Assembly: GCA_033239005.1 (NCBI GenBank)
Contig: BSQZ01000037.1
Span: forward strand, 6,566,840-6,630,839
Source: Lamellibrachia satsuma
Lineage: Eukaryota; Annelida; Polychaeta; Sabellida; Siboglinidae
DNA: 64,000 bases
Direction of reading: 5' to 3'
The notes below the pieces were generated by a model, which was not told the DNA's origin, did no database searches, and saw only the letters and a program-made list of their open reading frames with translations. Of this stretch, positions 32,272-44,640 are shown piece by piece. The stretch's first letter is position 1, and each line of letters opens with the position of its first letter. Made by a program: the position numbers and the translations under genes.

Positions 32272-34712
32272 AGCCCGGGTGAGGCTGAAGTCCGGGGTGA
32301 GACTGAAGTCCGGGGTGAGGCTGAAGTACGGGGTGAAGCTGAAGTCCGGGTGAGGCTGATGTCCGGGGTGAAGATGAAGTCCGGGGTGAAGCTGAAGTCC
32401 GGGGTGAGACTGAAGTACGGGGTGAGGCTGAAGTCCGGGTGAGGCTGATGTCCGGGGTGAAGATGAAGTCCGGGGTGAGCTGAAGTCCGGGGTGAGACTG
32501 AAGTCCGGGGTGAGGCTGAAGTATGGGGTGAGGCTGAAGTCCGGGGTGAGGCTGAAGTACGGGGTGAAGCTGAAGTCTGGGGTGAGGCTGAAGTACGGGG
32601 TGAGACTGAAGTACGGGGTGAGGCTGAAGTCCGGGGTGAGGCTGAAGTACGGGGTGAGGCTGAAGTCTGGGTTGAGGCTGAAGTCCGGGGTGAGGCTGAA
32701 GTACAGGGTGAGGATGAAGTCCGGGGTGAGGCTGAAGTCCGGGGTGAGGCTGAAGTCCAGGGTGAGGATGAAGTCCGGGGTGAGGCTGAAGTACGGGGTG
32801 AGACTGAAGTACGGGGTGAGGCTGAAGTCCGGGTGAGGCTGATGTCCGGGGTGAAGATGAAGTCCGGGGTGAGCTGAAGTCCGGGGTGAGACTGAAGTCC
32901 GGGGTGAGGCTGAAGTACGGGGTGAGATTGAAGTACGGGGTGAGGCTGAAGTCCGGGGTGAGGCTGAAGTACGGGGTGAGGCTGAAGTCCGGGGTGAGGC
33001 TGAAGTCCAGGGTGAGGATGAAGTCCGGGGTGAGACTGAAGTACGGGGTGAGGCTGAAGTCCGGGTGAGGCTGATGTCCGGGGTGAAGATGAAGTCCGGG
33101 GTGAGCTGAAGTCCGGGGTGAGACGGAAGTCCGGGGTGAGGCTGAAGTACGGGGTGAGACTGAAGTACGGGGTGAGGCTGAAGTCCGGGGTGAGGCTGAA
33201 GTACGGGGTGAGGCTGAAGTCCGGGTTGAGGCTGAAGTCCGGGGTGAGGCTGAAGTACAGGGTGAGGATGAAGTCCGGGGTGAGGCTGAAGTCCGGGGTA
33301 AGGCTGAAGTACGGGGTGAGGCTGAAGTACGGGGTGAGGCTGAAGTCCGGGGTGAGGCTGAAGTACAGGGTGAGGATGAAGTCCGGGGTGAGGCTGAAGT
33401 ACAGGGTGAGACTGAAGTACGGGGTGAGGCTGAAGTCCGGGGTGAGGCTGAAGTACGGGGTGAGGCTGAAGTCAGGGGTGAGGCTGAAGTACGGGGTGAG
33501 ATTGAAGTCCGGGGTGAGGCTGAAGTCCGGGGTGAGGCTGAAGTACGGGGTGAGGCTGAAGTACGGGGTGAGGCTGAAGTCCGGGGTGAGGCTGAAGTAC
33601 AGGGTGAGGATGAAGTCCGGGGTGAGGCTGAAGTACGGGGTGAGACTGAAGTACGGGGTGAGACTGAAGTACGGGGTGAGGCTGAAGTCCGGGGTGAGGC
33701 TGAAGTACGGGGTGAGGCTGAAGTACGGGGTGAGACTGAAGTACGGGGTGAGGCTGAAGTCCGGGGTGAGGCTGAAGTACGGGGTGAGGCTGAAGTCCGG
33801 GGTGAGGCTGAAGTACGGGGTGAGTCTGAAGTCCGGGGTGAGGCTGAAGTCCGGGGTGAGGCTGAAGTACGGGGTGAAGCTGAAGTACGGGGTGAGGCTG
33901 AAGTCCGGGGTGAGGCTGAAGTCCGGGGTGAGGCTGAAGTCCGGGGTGAGGCTGAAGTCCGGGGTGAGGCTGAAGTCCGGGGTGAGGCTGAAGTCCGGGG
34001 TGAGGCTGAAGTACGGGGTGAGACTGAAGTACGGGGTGAGGCTGAAGTCCGGGGTGAGGCTGAAGTACGGGGTGAGGCTGAAGTCCGGGGTGAGGCTGAA
34101 GTACGGGGTGAGACTGAAGTCCGGGGTGAGGCTGAAGTCCGGGGTGAGGCTGAAGTACGGGGTGAGGCTGAAGTACGGGGTGAGGCTGAAGTCCGGGGTG
34201 AGGCTGAAGTCCGGGGTGAGGCTGAAGTCCAGGGTGAGGCTGAAGTACGGGGTGAGACTGAAGTCCGGGGTGAGGCTGAAGTCCGGGGTGAGACTGAAGT
34301 CCGGGGTGAGGCTGAAGTCCGGGGTGAGGCTGAAGTCCGGGGTGAGGCTGAAGTCCGGGGTGAGGCTGAAGTCCGGGGTGAGGCTGAAATCCGGGGTGAA
34401 GCTGAAGTCCGGGGTGAGGCTGAAGTCCGGGGTGAGGCTGAAGTCCGGGGTGAGGCTGAAGTCCAGGGTGAGGCTGAAGTCCGGGGTGAGGCTGAAGTCC
34501 GGGGTGAGGCTGAAGTCCGGGGTGAGACTGAAGTACGGGGTGATGATGAAATCCGGTGTGAAGCTGAAGTCCGGGGTGAGGCTGAAGTCCGGGGTGAGGC
34601 TGAAGTCCGGGGTGAGGCTGAAGTCCGGGGTGAGACTGAAGTACGGGGTGAGGATGAAATCCGGTGTGAAGCTGAAGTCCGGGGTGAGGCTGAAGTCCGG
34701 GGTGAGGCTGAT
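32272..34712 (+). repeat. 18-bp minisatellite, about 135 copies
   Basis: Consensus GGGGTGAGGCTGAAGTCC, more homogeneous than the array at 5483-7832, with higher-order blocks: a stretch starting GTGAGGCTGATGTCCGGGG recurs near 32353, 32435, 32835 and 33067. The 845-codon minus frame ([12 protein letters not shown]) and the 560-codon plus frame ([12 protein letters not shown]) are repeat artefacts. Confidence 0.97.
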
Positions 34713-35660
34713 TCATTCGTCATTCATCCCGTTTAATGCTGTCTCCGTCACCCGTCCCCATTCCCCATCCCTAGCTCTCGTTCTTCACTCCTACTCCTGA
34801 TAAATCTTTCTTCACGCGCGTAGTCCTCCCTTCTCACTATCGGTCTTCCTCTTTTCCTTCTACCCTCTTCTATGAGTGCAAGGGAAATACTAATTTATAC
34901 GTTTTTACACTTCTTGCATTTCCCATTGAACATTTCTTTGTATATTTTGTTGAATGTATATTGCAATGTTTTGTGCGACACAGACATGTTGATTAAACAC
35001 CAATTCACTACATCCGCTTTCGTCGTCAACCGTTCCCCTTCCATCGTATCCAGATTTCCAACCCACTTTAAACGGCTCATCGTCAGTTTCCTCTTGATAT
35101 TCTCATTCCTGCTCATCACATCTGCTACTGCGACGAACAACAGTGGCCTGTGGGCACTCCCTGTCTCAGCCGGCGTTCACCGGCGTTCACCCTGAATTCC
35201 TCCGATGTTCTCGGTCCGCACACTACTCTACCTTTTGTTACTTTATACGTGCTTTCCACAATCGCCACCTCCGCCTCTGTGACACCCACCCACCTCAACG
35301 TGTACATTACCAAGCCTGGTGCCATATGCTTTCTCCAGGTCTACGAATCCCAGAGCTATATTCTCCAATCGTTTTTCCACCAGTTACCTCTGAGTGAACA
35401 TCCCGTCCGCTGTACCTCTTCATCTTCTGAAACCTGGTTGTTCTTCTCCAAGTTAACACTCCACCATCCTTCTAAACCTTCCATCCATAATTCTTTCTAA
35501 CACCGTCAGAACATTACTCAGTAACGTGATACATTTCACAGTTAGGCTGGAAGACCTCACTGGAGCGTATGCTATCATCTAGATAACGAAATGCGATTTT
35601 TGGCTTACCTGTTTCGAATAAGTTTGGAATTTAGTTTTTCGCTGGTGCTTCGTACGCGCC
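34713..35660 (+). other. Conserved segment shared by both duplication units
   Basis: Second copy of 7833-8760. Short frames here differ from those of the first copy because of indels, so coding is doubtful. Confidence 0.55.
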
Positions 35661-36304
35661 TACAATTTATGATGATGATTATTTTGTGGGTTTTCGATGG
35701 CGTACTCTCGATACTTGGATCAATTTCATTTAATTAATTAATTAATAGTGGATATAAGGATAACGCCTTACTAAAAGGTTCATTTGAGTCATAAAAGATA
35801 TTATCTACAAAGATGCCAAGTGTTGTGTGGGTGTAGAAATATGAAAGGATGAAAGTTGATTTTTGTGTAGTCTTTTAATTTAGGGTACATTTTTGTTTAC
35901 AGCTTTGCTACTATAATAATTCAATTGTGTCATCATATCAGTACAACTTTGATTGGACGAATACGCCGAATGTGTATAACCGATGAAATTGAACCTCCAG
36001 CTAACCGATCAAATATGAGTAAACTGTACTGTTTTGATACGAAGCCTAACTGTATGAATCGATTATACTGATACAATAAGACGACATTGCAAAGGCTAAC
36101 GTTTTGGTCGCAGGTTTGACTCGCATAAGAATAAATTTGTTCGTACTCTTTTATTTTAGTGTATCGTTTTTCATGTAAAACCACGAGAAATGTATTTTCC
36201 ATATATAAAACACCCGCATATAAAATTGATTGTACACGTAGGTATACCTTCGACAACAGCGTTTCTCTTGTAATGCATAGTCACCAATCAACAGCAGTTT
36301 TGCG

Positions 36305-36372
36305 TGCGGTTTCCTTGTACACTTGCCACGAAGAGCTTGTTGTTTGGATGGCAATCCTGTTAAAGACTGTCA
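36305..36372 (+). mobile_element. 3'-end fragment of a CR1/Rex-like LINE
   Basis: CCTTGTACACTTGCCACG ... TTTGGATGGCAATCCTGTTA matches the 3' untranslated end of the LINE at 39.7-42.5 kb (CCTTGTCCACTTGCCATC ... TTGGATGGCAAATCTTGTTA). Confidence 0.55.
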
Positions 36373-36546
36373 TCTCTTCACCTATATTACACCACGCATT
36401 CCACATTCTTTCAACTCATCCTGACATAAACATAACCCTATTTGTAGAATTGTTTTCCTTATTCTGTTATTGCGGCGCGACGCTGAATTGCTCACAGTCG
36501 ACCGTTCTCACACATTAGATTCACATTAATATGCATGGCCTTTCGT

Positions 36547-37138
36547 GATCCTAAAGCTAACATAGATGACTCAGGAAGAATTATGCACCGATGTGGCGAT
36601 TTATGAGGACTTTCAATTTTGATCCTAAAGCTAACATAGATGACTCAGGAAGAATTATGCACCGATGTGGCGATTTATGAGGACTTTCAATTTTGATCCT
36701 AAAGCTAACATAGATGACTCAGGAAGAATTATGCACCGATGTGGCGATTTATGAGGACTTTCAATTTTGATCCTAAAGCTAACATAGATGACTCAGGAAG
36801 AATTATGCACCGATGTGGCAATTTATGAAGACTTTCAATTTTGATCCTAAAGCTCACATAGATGACTCAGGAAGAATTATGCACCGATGTGGCAATTTAT
36901 GAAGACTTTCAATTTTGATCCTAAAGCTAACATAGATGACTCAGGAAGAATTATGCACCGATGTGGCGATTTATGAGGACTTTCAATTTTGATCCTAAAG
37001 CTAACATAGATGACTCAGGAAGAATTATGCACCGATGTGGCAATTTATGAGGACTTTCAATTTTGATCCTAAAGCTAACATAGATGACTCAGGAAGAATT
37101 ATGCACCGATGTGGCGATTTATGAGGACTTTCAATTCT
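36547..37138 (+). repeat. 74-bp tandem repeat, 8 copies
   Basis: Eight near-identical units starting GATCCTAAAGCTAACATAGA and ending TTTATGAGGACTTTCAATTTT. Only a few substitutions (CGATTT or CAATTT; one CTCACATAG) separate them, so the array is young. It is absent from the first duplication unit. Confidence 0.97.
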
Positions 37139-37139
37139 T

Positions 37140-38060
37140 TCAATTATAACAAGAAAAGCAACTCATGTTCATTTCACTTGACTTTTCTGAAATTGATAAA
37201 TTTTACACTTTCTCAGTCAGTGTTTCTTCTGGTAGCCACGTCATCTCTTGCACTGCAAGTTACCTTGCATGATGATTGTTGATGGCGTGTTGAGTAAATT
37301 GGCCAAACCATTAGAACTGTCGTTGTCTTATTGTTGACAACTAGGGTCTTGGCTGTCCAGTCTGATTGGGAACCTGGTGTATCTGTTCTTCCAGATTATG
37401 CTTAGTCTGGACATAGCTCATTGTTTTGGCGATCCATGCTTGGTTTTTGTTGAAATGCATGTTTGCTTAATGTGGACCGGAGATATTTGAATGTTTGCAC
37501 TTAATCGTTGTCATGTTGCTCGCGTTGCTAATGGGGTGTTCTAGTTGGTGCCGCTGACAAGTATTGTGCTTTTGTTTTGAGCTGACTTCCATCCCATAAG
37601 CTTTTGGCTTTTCTTTCAGACCATTATCCTGAACTTGTATACAAATCGGTTGTTTACGAACAGTGCACTGCTTAAGTCCCTGGAGAATCCTTATGTACCA
37701 CTTGAGGCACGAAGAGGACTAAGTGAATGAATGAGTGAGTGAGTGAGTGAGTGAGTGAGTGAGTGAGTGAGTGAGTGAGTGAGTGACTGAGTGCCTGGAT
37801 GACTTATATAAGATTTTCGTCAACGTTTTTGGTTTTTCATGTTTTGCCATACAGCAGACACGATCTGACGCCTTGTTGCATTTACCTAAACAGCGATATG
37901 ATAAATAACTCAGTCGTGTGGTTAATATGCTCACCTTCAACGTATTCACTAAATGGTTTACCCTATGTATCTGCTGAATTCAGGGAACTACCAATACGTT
38001 GTAATAATAATGCCTACGTCCATATGCGTGAGCATACACTTCCACGATGAAATTTTATTT
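37140..38060. other. Non-coding spacer
   Basis: No gene seen. Contains (GAGT)n at 37726-37790. Confidence 0.5.
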
Positions 38061-38109
38061 TAGTTGATCCTCGTTAATAAATCCTCGTTTTCTCTAATCG
38101 TTTTTTTGC

Positions 38110-38625
38110 TAATTACACCGAGGTCATCTGTGCGCAAGCTGGGCATGTTGTTCGATAACGGACTAATGATGGAAATTCATATTGTACAAACAGCAAAGTC
38201 ATCTTACTATCAAAAACTAAATATCGAGCAAATTCGGTCAAGCATAAGTGACGACACTTGCAAAACCCTGGTACACACCCTCTTGAGGTCATATTCCATT
38301 ACGGCAACGCTTTGCTGTAAGGCCTTCCGCAGACAGCAGCGTTTGCAACACGTGCAAAACTGCGCAGCCCGCTTCGTTTGCCGTACCAGAAAACAAGAGC
38401 GCGTCACTCCTGTGCTGCAACGCTTGCATTTGCGCCCGACCTACAAAGTGCTTCTTTATCTGTATTCCGCGAGGAATAGTCTGGCACCGGATTTTCTCGC
38501 GGAGTGAGGTCTGCTTCTTTGTATTTATTATCTGCATCGGCTTCGCAGAGGGTCACGCATGGCGATCGTCGATTTGCTGTGGCCCCTGCCAATGTGTGGA
38601 CTCAATTGCCCGTTTCAATGAGGAC
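38110..38625 (+). mobile_element. CR1/L2-type LINE C-terminal fragment
   Basis: Reads SVRKLGMLFDNGLMMEIHIV, then ISDDTCKTLVHTLLRSYSIT, RLQHVQNCAARFVCRTRKQE and RVTPVLQRLHLRPTYKVLLY. After frame changes it gives a piece ending FAVAPANVWTQLPVSMR near 38620. These are the standard C-terminal motifs of CR1/L2 ORF2. It directly precedes the 23-bp minisatellite. In the first unit only the piece around 9060-9116 remains. Confidence 0.8.
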
Positions 38626-38810
38626 CACTGCGGTGATATAGGAATGGCTAGTGCGGTGACATCGGAGCGGCTACTGCAGTGACATATGAGCGGCTACTGC
38701 GTTGACATAGGAGCGGCTACTGCGTTGACATAGTAGCTGCTACTGCGGTGACATAGTAGCGGCTACTGCTGTGACATAAGAGCGGCTACTGCTGTGACTA
38801 CGAAACGCGG
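38626..38810 (+). repeat. 23-bp minisatellite, second unit
   Basis: Copies of GGAGCGGCTACTGCGTTGACATA matching 9117-9275. Confidence 0.85.
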
Positions 38811-38814
38811 AGTC

Positions 38815-39690
38815 GAGCCAAGTGGTGAATACAGTATGAAGCGAAGACAACATTTGCGTATTTTGTACTTGTAATTAACCAGAAATGATGGATGCTATAG
38901 CGCAAGACGAAGTCGAAGTCAGCACCTCCGACGTGCAGCTGTTCTAGTCGTCAGTGACGTGGTTCGTCCATGTTGAAACACAGTTCGCGAATGCTAAAGC
39001 TAACGCCGACTGACTAGATACGCTACTACCACGTCGTCGCCGCGCTCGACCAAACGACCACGCGGAAAATCCAGCATGTGCTGCGATTTCGATCAGCCCA
39101 AGACATATACGACGCGCTTACATCTACGTTAACTGATTTTTTTAATCAACCGAAGGGGCGGAGGCCGCCCAGCCGGAGGAACGTGATGGCCTCGGAGATC
39201 CGCGGTCTACTGGCCTACTCATGCGCACGAGAACGCTGAACTGCGGTCATGCGGAAATACTGCCTACGAAGATGTCGATGACGTCGACACATACGCAAAA
39301 GCCGTGCTCATTCCGTCCACGCCAAATACTAGCTGCCGCAAATTAATCCGGCACTGACGAAAGCCGCCTGCTCTACTTGTGAGATCGCGATGACACCGGA
39401 ATCAGTGTTTTTCTTGCGGCACGACGCGACGCATAAAGAACCGCGGTGAATCACTCATCGCCGCCAACGGCAGCGCTTTCGCAACATACGACACGCGCAA
39501 TATTCACATACACATCGGCTGCCGGACATGAACTTGGCAATTCATGCTGGCAGTCGTCTCGGAACAGATTCTCGGCGCAGATTTATTCAGATATCTCTAT
39601 CAGATGGATATTCGACGTTGCCACATTCCGCAGCACACGTATCAGCCGATCTGACGCAGCCGCGCTGAAACTGCATTCGCTTAGTTAGCA
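38815..39690 (+). pseudogene. Ty3-like LTR element relic, second copy
   Basis: Homologous to 9280-10060, including AAGACGAAGTCGAAGTCAGC and the protease-like ANGSAFATYDT part near 39465-39495. More small deletions than the first copy. The 80-codon frame at 39446-39688 is an accident. The pol part seen in the first copy is missing or diverged. Confidence 0.65.
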
Positions 39691-40374
39691 ACGTAGCGAA
39701 TATGCACGAATTCTCGATGAATATAAGTGAAATTAAACATTATTGTAGAAGATATTGACCCTCACATAATTGGTATAACTGAATCATGGGCCAACATAGA
39801 TATAACAGATGCTGAATTAGGACTGACAGGATATGTAATGTTTAGGAAAGATCGAATAGGAAGAAGGGGCGGGGGAGTTATTTTATATCAATTCAGGATT
39901 ATGAAATAAAACTAGAAAGGGAAGCAGATTGCGATGAAGCTGTTTGGTGCAAAATTGTTTCAGAAAATTCAAAATTAACTGTTGGATTAGTTTACCGAAG
40001 TCCAAACATAAACGAAAAGGACAACACAAAAATAGAAAACGCTATAAAGGAAGTTAGTAAAGGGGAATGTATCATAATGGGAGATTTTAACACATACAAT
40101 GGAATTCTCTAGAGAGTACAGGGATTGAGGACCAACAATTTATATTTTTAATCCAAGATAGCTTTCTTACTCAGCACGTACTAGAACCAACAAGGGGAGA
40201 AAATGTATTAGATATAGTTTTGTCATCACAAAAAGAATTAGTGGACAATGTAAAAATATTTGAACCATTGGGTAATAGTGACCAAAATCAAATACATTTT
40301 GACATCAATGTAAAATCAAAAGTAAAAATAAGAAAACGTACAAGAGAAACTTCCACAAAGGTAACTACAAAGAT

Positions 40375-41151
40375 ATGAGAAAATATTTAGCAAACCTAGA
40401 TTGGAATAACATGCTGATGAATAAGACCGCAATTGAATGTTGGTATATTCTAAAATATGAAATTGAGAGTATCATCGATAAATTTGTTCCCTTCCAAAAA
40501 CAAGGAAAACGATGTAGAAAGAAACACTTGTCAAAAGAGGCTATTAGAAAAATAATGCTAAAACAAACTATGTGGAGGGTTTATAGGGGTACCAGAAAGG
40601 AAGAAGACTATGCAAAATACAAAAAGGCACTTAATGCAGCTACAACTGAAATAAGACAATCTAAAAGAAGCTATGAGCAAAAACTAGCATGTAACATAAA
40701 AAATGACAGCAAGAATTTTTATGCATATGTCAGGAGTAAACAAAACATACAAGACAAGGTTGGACCTCTAGAAGACAGTGCTGGAAATATAATATCACAG
40801 GGGTTTTTAATGGCAGAAGACCTAAATGGTTACTTCAGTTCAGTGTTTACCAAAGAAGATATTAGTTCATTACCAGTTGCTGATGCTAAATTTCAGGGGG
40901 CTAAATCTGACTATTTAGGTCCGTTAGTTGTAACTCCAGAATTGGTAGCTAAGAAAATAAAGGCAATGAAGGATAACAAATCACCGGGAGTGGATGGGAT
41001 TCCCCCAAAATTACTAATGGAAACAGTAGAACAAATCAGTATACCACTTGCAAGAGTATTCAACTTGTCATTAAAAGAGGGAGTTGTTCCGTATGAATGG
41101 AAAGAAGCAAACATCATACCATTATTTAAAAAGGGTTCGAGAAATAAGTAA
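40375..41151 (+). CDS. LINE ORF2 segment: linker and start of RT
   Basis: 258-codon frame of the CR1/Rex-like element. It includes the linker (KRSYEQKLACNIKNDSKNFY) and RT motif 0/1 (DNKSPGVDGIPPKLL), ending at a TAA that interrupts GSRNK and ENYRPVSL. It is part of a transposon, not a host gene. Confidence 0.85.
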   Translation: MRKYLANLDWNNMLMNKTAIECWYILKYEIESIIDKFVPFQKQGKRCRKKHLSKEAIRKIMLKQTMWRVYRGTRKEEDYAKYKKALNAATTEIRQSKRSYEQKLACNIKNDSKNFYAYVRSKQNIQDKVGPLEDSAGNIISQGFLMAEDLNGYFSSVFTKEDISSLPVADAKFQGAKSDYLGPLVVTPELVAKKIKAMKDNKSPGVDGIPPKLLMETVEQISIPLARVFNLSLKEGVVPYEWKEANIIPLFKKGSRNK

Positions 41152-41166
41152 GAGAATTACAGACCA

Positions 41167-41964
41167 GTGAGTTTAACGTCAGTGATTTGTAAATTATTAG
41201 AAAGGTTAATTAAAGACCATATGGTGGACTTCCTTGTTAAGCATAAATTATTAAATTCATCTCAACATGGATTCCTTAAAGCGAGGTCATGCTTAACAAA
41301 TATGTTATGTTTTTTGGAAGAAATCACTAAGTGGATAGATGTGGGATCGCCAGTAGATATTATCTACTTACATTTTCAGAAAGCTTTTGACAAAGTGCCA
41401 CATCAACGATTACTACTTAAATTAAAAGCCCATGGTATCGGGGATAGCATAACTGACTGGATAGAACAATGGCTGACTGACATAAGACAACGAGTTGTAG
41501 TAGATGGAGAAGTTTCAAATTGGAAATCGGTTTTGAGTGGGGTACCTCAAGGATTAGTATTAGGACCTATATTATTCTTAATTTATATCAATGACTTGGA
41601 CGACAGTATAACAAGTAACGTACTGAAATTTGCGGATGACACAAAACTGTTTAGAAAAGTTAATACTGATGGTGATAAACAATGTTTACAAAACTATCTA
41701 GACAGATTAGTGAAATGGTCTGAGAAATGGCAGATATTCTTCAATTTTGGGAAATGTAAATGCTTACATACAGGACGTGGGAACTTGAATGTAAACTATA
41801 AAATGGGAGATACTGTTCTGGGTACTACTGTAAAAGAAAAGGACTTAGGAGTTACAATAAGCGCTGATATGAAAGTTTCAGAGCAGTGTGGTATTGCAGC
41901 TTCAAAGGGTAATCAAATTCTTGGATTGATTAGAAGAAACATAACAAACAAGGGAAAAAGTTAA
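41167..41964 (+). CDS. LINE ORF2 segment: RT palm and thumb
   Basis: 265-codon frame with all RT core motifs, including FADD (FADDTKLF). One core motif is altered (IIYLHFQKAFDKV where D is expected in place of H), which would probably inactivate catalysis. Confidence 0.85.
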   Translation: MSLTSVICKLLERLIKDHMVDFLVKHKLLNSSQHGFLKARSCLTNMLCFLEEITKWIDVGSPVDIIYLHFQKAFDKVPHQRLLLKLKAHGIGDSITDWIEQWLTDIRQRVVVDGEVSNWKSVLSGVPQGLVLGPILFLIYINDLDDSITSNVLKFADDTKLFRKVNTDGDKQCLQNYLDRLVKWSEKWQIFFNFGKCKCLHTGRGNLNVNYKMGDTVLGTTVKEKDLGVTISADMKVSEQCGIAASKGNQILGLIRRNITNKGKS

Positions 41965-42083
41965 TTATACCTCTTTATAAAGCAATAGTTAGACCTCATT
42001 TAGAATACTGTATACAAGCATGGAGACCATATCGTAAGAAGGATATAGATACGTTTGAACGCATACAAAGGAGAGCAACTAAA

Positions 42084-42437
42084 ATGATTCAAGAACTGAG
42101 AGACCTTAGTTATGAAGAACGCCTGAAAGAATGTGGTTTAACAACTCTAGAGACAAGGAGGTTAAGAGGAGATCAGATTGAAGTTTTTAAGATATTGAAT
42201 GGGTATGAAAATATTGATAGAAATATGTTTTTCTCACTCAAGAAGGATAGCAGAACTAGAGGACATGAGGTAAAATTAGTAAAGGATCAATGTAGATTGG
42301 ACATCAGGAAGCACTCGTTCTCACAGAGGACAATAAATGAATGGAACAAGTTGTCTACAGATTGTGTAACTGCTAGCAGCGTGAATATGTTTAAAAATAA
42401 GGTAGACACATATCTCATGAGGGCGGGTTATAAGTAG
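42084..42437 (+). CDS. LINE ORF2 C-terminal segment
   Basis: 117-codon frame reading IQELRDLSYEERLKECGLTT ... GHEVKLVKDQCRLDIRKHSF ... INEWNKLST. It joins the preceding frame through a 1-nt shift near 41960. Confidence 0.85.
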   Translation: MIQELRDLSYEERLKECGLTTLETRRLRGDQIEVFKILNGYENIDRNMFFSLKKDSRTRGHEVKLVKDQCRLDIRKHSFSQRTINEWNKLSTDCVTASSVNMFKNKVDTYLMRAGYK

Positions 42438-42545
42438 ATGAACATTGTTGGACTCTCGATAAGCCAATGGCTTCCTTGTCCACTTGCCATCTGGGCCTTT
42501 GGCTTGGATGGCAAATCTTGTTAAATCTTGTTAAATCTTGAAATC

Positions 42546-44395
42546 AAACCCACAGTTGAACACTTCTAGTTTGACGAGATGGACCTGGTAAAATGTAATT
42601 GGGACAACGATTTATATATCACTGTTTCCACTGAGACATTTGCCGTCATCCACAACGATTCCATAAAACACATATTTATAATGCAAACACCTAGCGGTAT
42701 ATCAAATACCATGGATTTCAAATAAAATTATTTCTATTGCGTTTAAACTGTAATACTTGCCAAGCGGCCTTCAAGGCAGCAAAGATAGCACTTCTATGCA
42801 TCAGATAATCAACAATAGTTACTAAACTGCTAACATACGTTGCATGGCAAACCCTCCAGGCAAGACAAGTTAGAAGGCTCTGCACATCATATATATATAA
42901 TATAGCTTGATAAATATACACCACACTACCAAATGCTCACGAAAACTTAGTAGTCAGTTTCTGTAAACTAGACATTCACCAACACATTGAAAATAGTTTC
43001 TTTTCATATAAAACAAAATAATAAATTATCTACCTCCAAGCATTATCTACCTCCAAGCATTATCTCTTTTAACTGATTAGACACTTGAACGTAGGTGTCA
43101 ACATGTGCTCGTTGAAAAGCGGGAAACTACTTCATGGATAAGTGGGAAAAATCCGCGAGAAAAGCGGGAAACATACTCTTCCACTCAACTTTCTTCGATT
43201 TGTAGCGGACTCAAACGTGTTGTTCTACGGGTCGCCTTTGCATTTCGAGGTCTGTCTATACTTGCCAGCGCAGCACCTACTTTGGCCAATGCCTGCACAG
43301 GCTAATGTCTCTGATAAGTGCCCGGTTTCACCTGTTCAGAGTGCCCCACATGCTTGTAGATATACTGCTGGTCGTCTACAGCAACATCAAAATTAGCATA
43401 TATTGTGCTTATCCTGCCTCTTTGGTTTGTAGCATTGATCGAAGGACAGTCAATGTCGGCCTTTCTCAGAACGTTATTTGTTGCCTGCCAAATGATGGCT
43501 GGATTGCTCTCTATTTGCTAATAATAGTTTTAGTTTTATTATGCTTTATTTTATGTTTTGTTATGCTTTGTGGCAAAAAAGGCTGAATAGGACATGTGTA
43601 GGCGTACATGGTAAATATAATTCTATACATTAAAAGGAATAAAAAATAAAAGACAATGAATTAATAGAGCATTAAATTGCGTATAAATAAATATAGCATA
43701 AATACGACATATACATATAGTATACAGTATTAAATTTTAAACATTACATTGCATATAAATAAATATAATATAAATAAAATTAGGTTTTGTATTAATTACA
43801 AGTAAAAAGTAGAAGATTGTAGAATACAATAAAGTCTTGATCAGGTCTACTGCCAGTGGTAAAGTCCATACGGTATAAAAGAGTTCGTAAATATTTCAGT
43901 TTTGCATCGAGGCACAGTGTTCTTGCAGTTACTTCGGGTTGAGTGTGTAGGTTCCCTGGTCGGAGGCAGAAGACGATGCAACTTGTGATTATGTTTTTGC
44001 ATGTTCGCAAATAGAGTTCTACATAGTGTTTCCTTCCGGTCTGCCAGTGTTGAGATTCCCGCTGTGACGATGGCTTCGGCATAAGAAGATGTACTCGATC
44101 GCCTGGATATAATCCACGGGCATCAGGCAGCTCACCGCCATGTTCATTATCTCCATATCTTGGAACAATTTCTTTTCGGCATCGTCCAGTCCTTTCGTGG
44201 CATTACGACCAAACCATTTATGTTTGTTTTGCCACTGGTCTACCTTAAGCCTGCAAGGCTAACCTCCTCTCCCGGCATTGAACAGCCTGCTGCACACCAC
44301 GTTACGCAAGTATCCCAGTATATCCTACGAATGATAATAACTTTAAATTTTCACATTCAGCCTGGATTTCAGTTAAAGGTTGTCAAGCATACAAT
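42546..44395. other. Non-coding spacer
   Basis: No gene recognised. A small tandem duplication (TATCTACCTCCAAGCAT) is at 43026-43062. Frames of 66-96 codons at 43105-43586 and 43792-44438 have no visible domains. Confidence 0.45.
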
Positions 44396-44399
44396 CCAA

Positions 44400-44640
44400 T
44401 TGAAATTTTTTTTCCACAAACTGTGCTCATATCAGTAAATTATCATAAAGATATTCACATTAGAAACAACAATGACAAATGTGTCACAGTTTGCTCATAC
44501 AGGTAGATCCTACTAATGATATTAACTAAAAAAAGCAACAGTTACACAAATGTCTCATTCTGCACTAATATATTGCTAGACCCTACTAGTGATATTAGTA
44601 CATAAACGAACAGTTACAAATGGATGACACATCGCATGTT
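44400..44640 (-). repeat. 73-bp satellite, reverse orientation, second unit
   Basis: Matches 16815-17027 (CTCATATCAGTAAAT, GATATTCACAT, GTAGATCCTACTAATGATAT). Confidence 0.75.

Larger units (their letters stand above)
39715..42545 (+). mobile_element. CR1/Rex-like non-LTR retrotransposon, 5'-truncated, nearly intact ORF2
   Basis: Endonuclease part: KLNIIVEDIDPHIIGITESW ... GRRGGGVILY from 39730, GLVYRSPN near 39986 and IIMGDFN near 40072. RT part: NKSPGVDGIPPKLL near 40977-41018, AFDKVPH at about 41384, SGVPQGLVLGPILFLIYIND at about 41536-41595, and FADDTKLF at about 41629-41652. The C-terminal region to 42437 ends NMFKNKVDTYLMRAGYK. The 3' end carries tandem TTAAATCTTG units (about 42518-42545), as expected of CR1/Rex tails. 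Only a few lesions break it: frameshifts near 39890 and 40100, a TAA near 41148 (NKstopENYRPVSL) and one near 41963. It inserted next to the LTR relic. Confidence 0.88.

Noticed and set aside
32186..34800. 845-, 560- and 414-codon frames with SASPRT, RLKSGV and LQPHPG periodicity
   Set aside because: Same minisatellite in the second unit; three different overlapping frames are open, which is diagnostic of repeat artefact.
36547..37138. CRISPR-like array
   Set aside because: The units are contiguous 74-bp tandem repeats without unique spacers, in a eukaryotic context.
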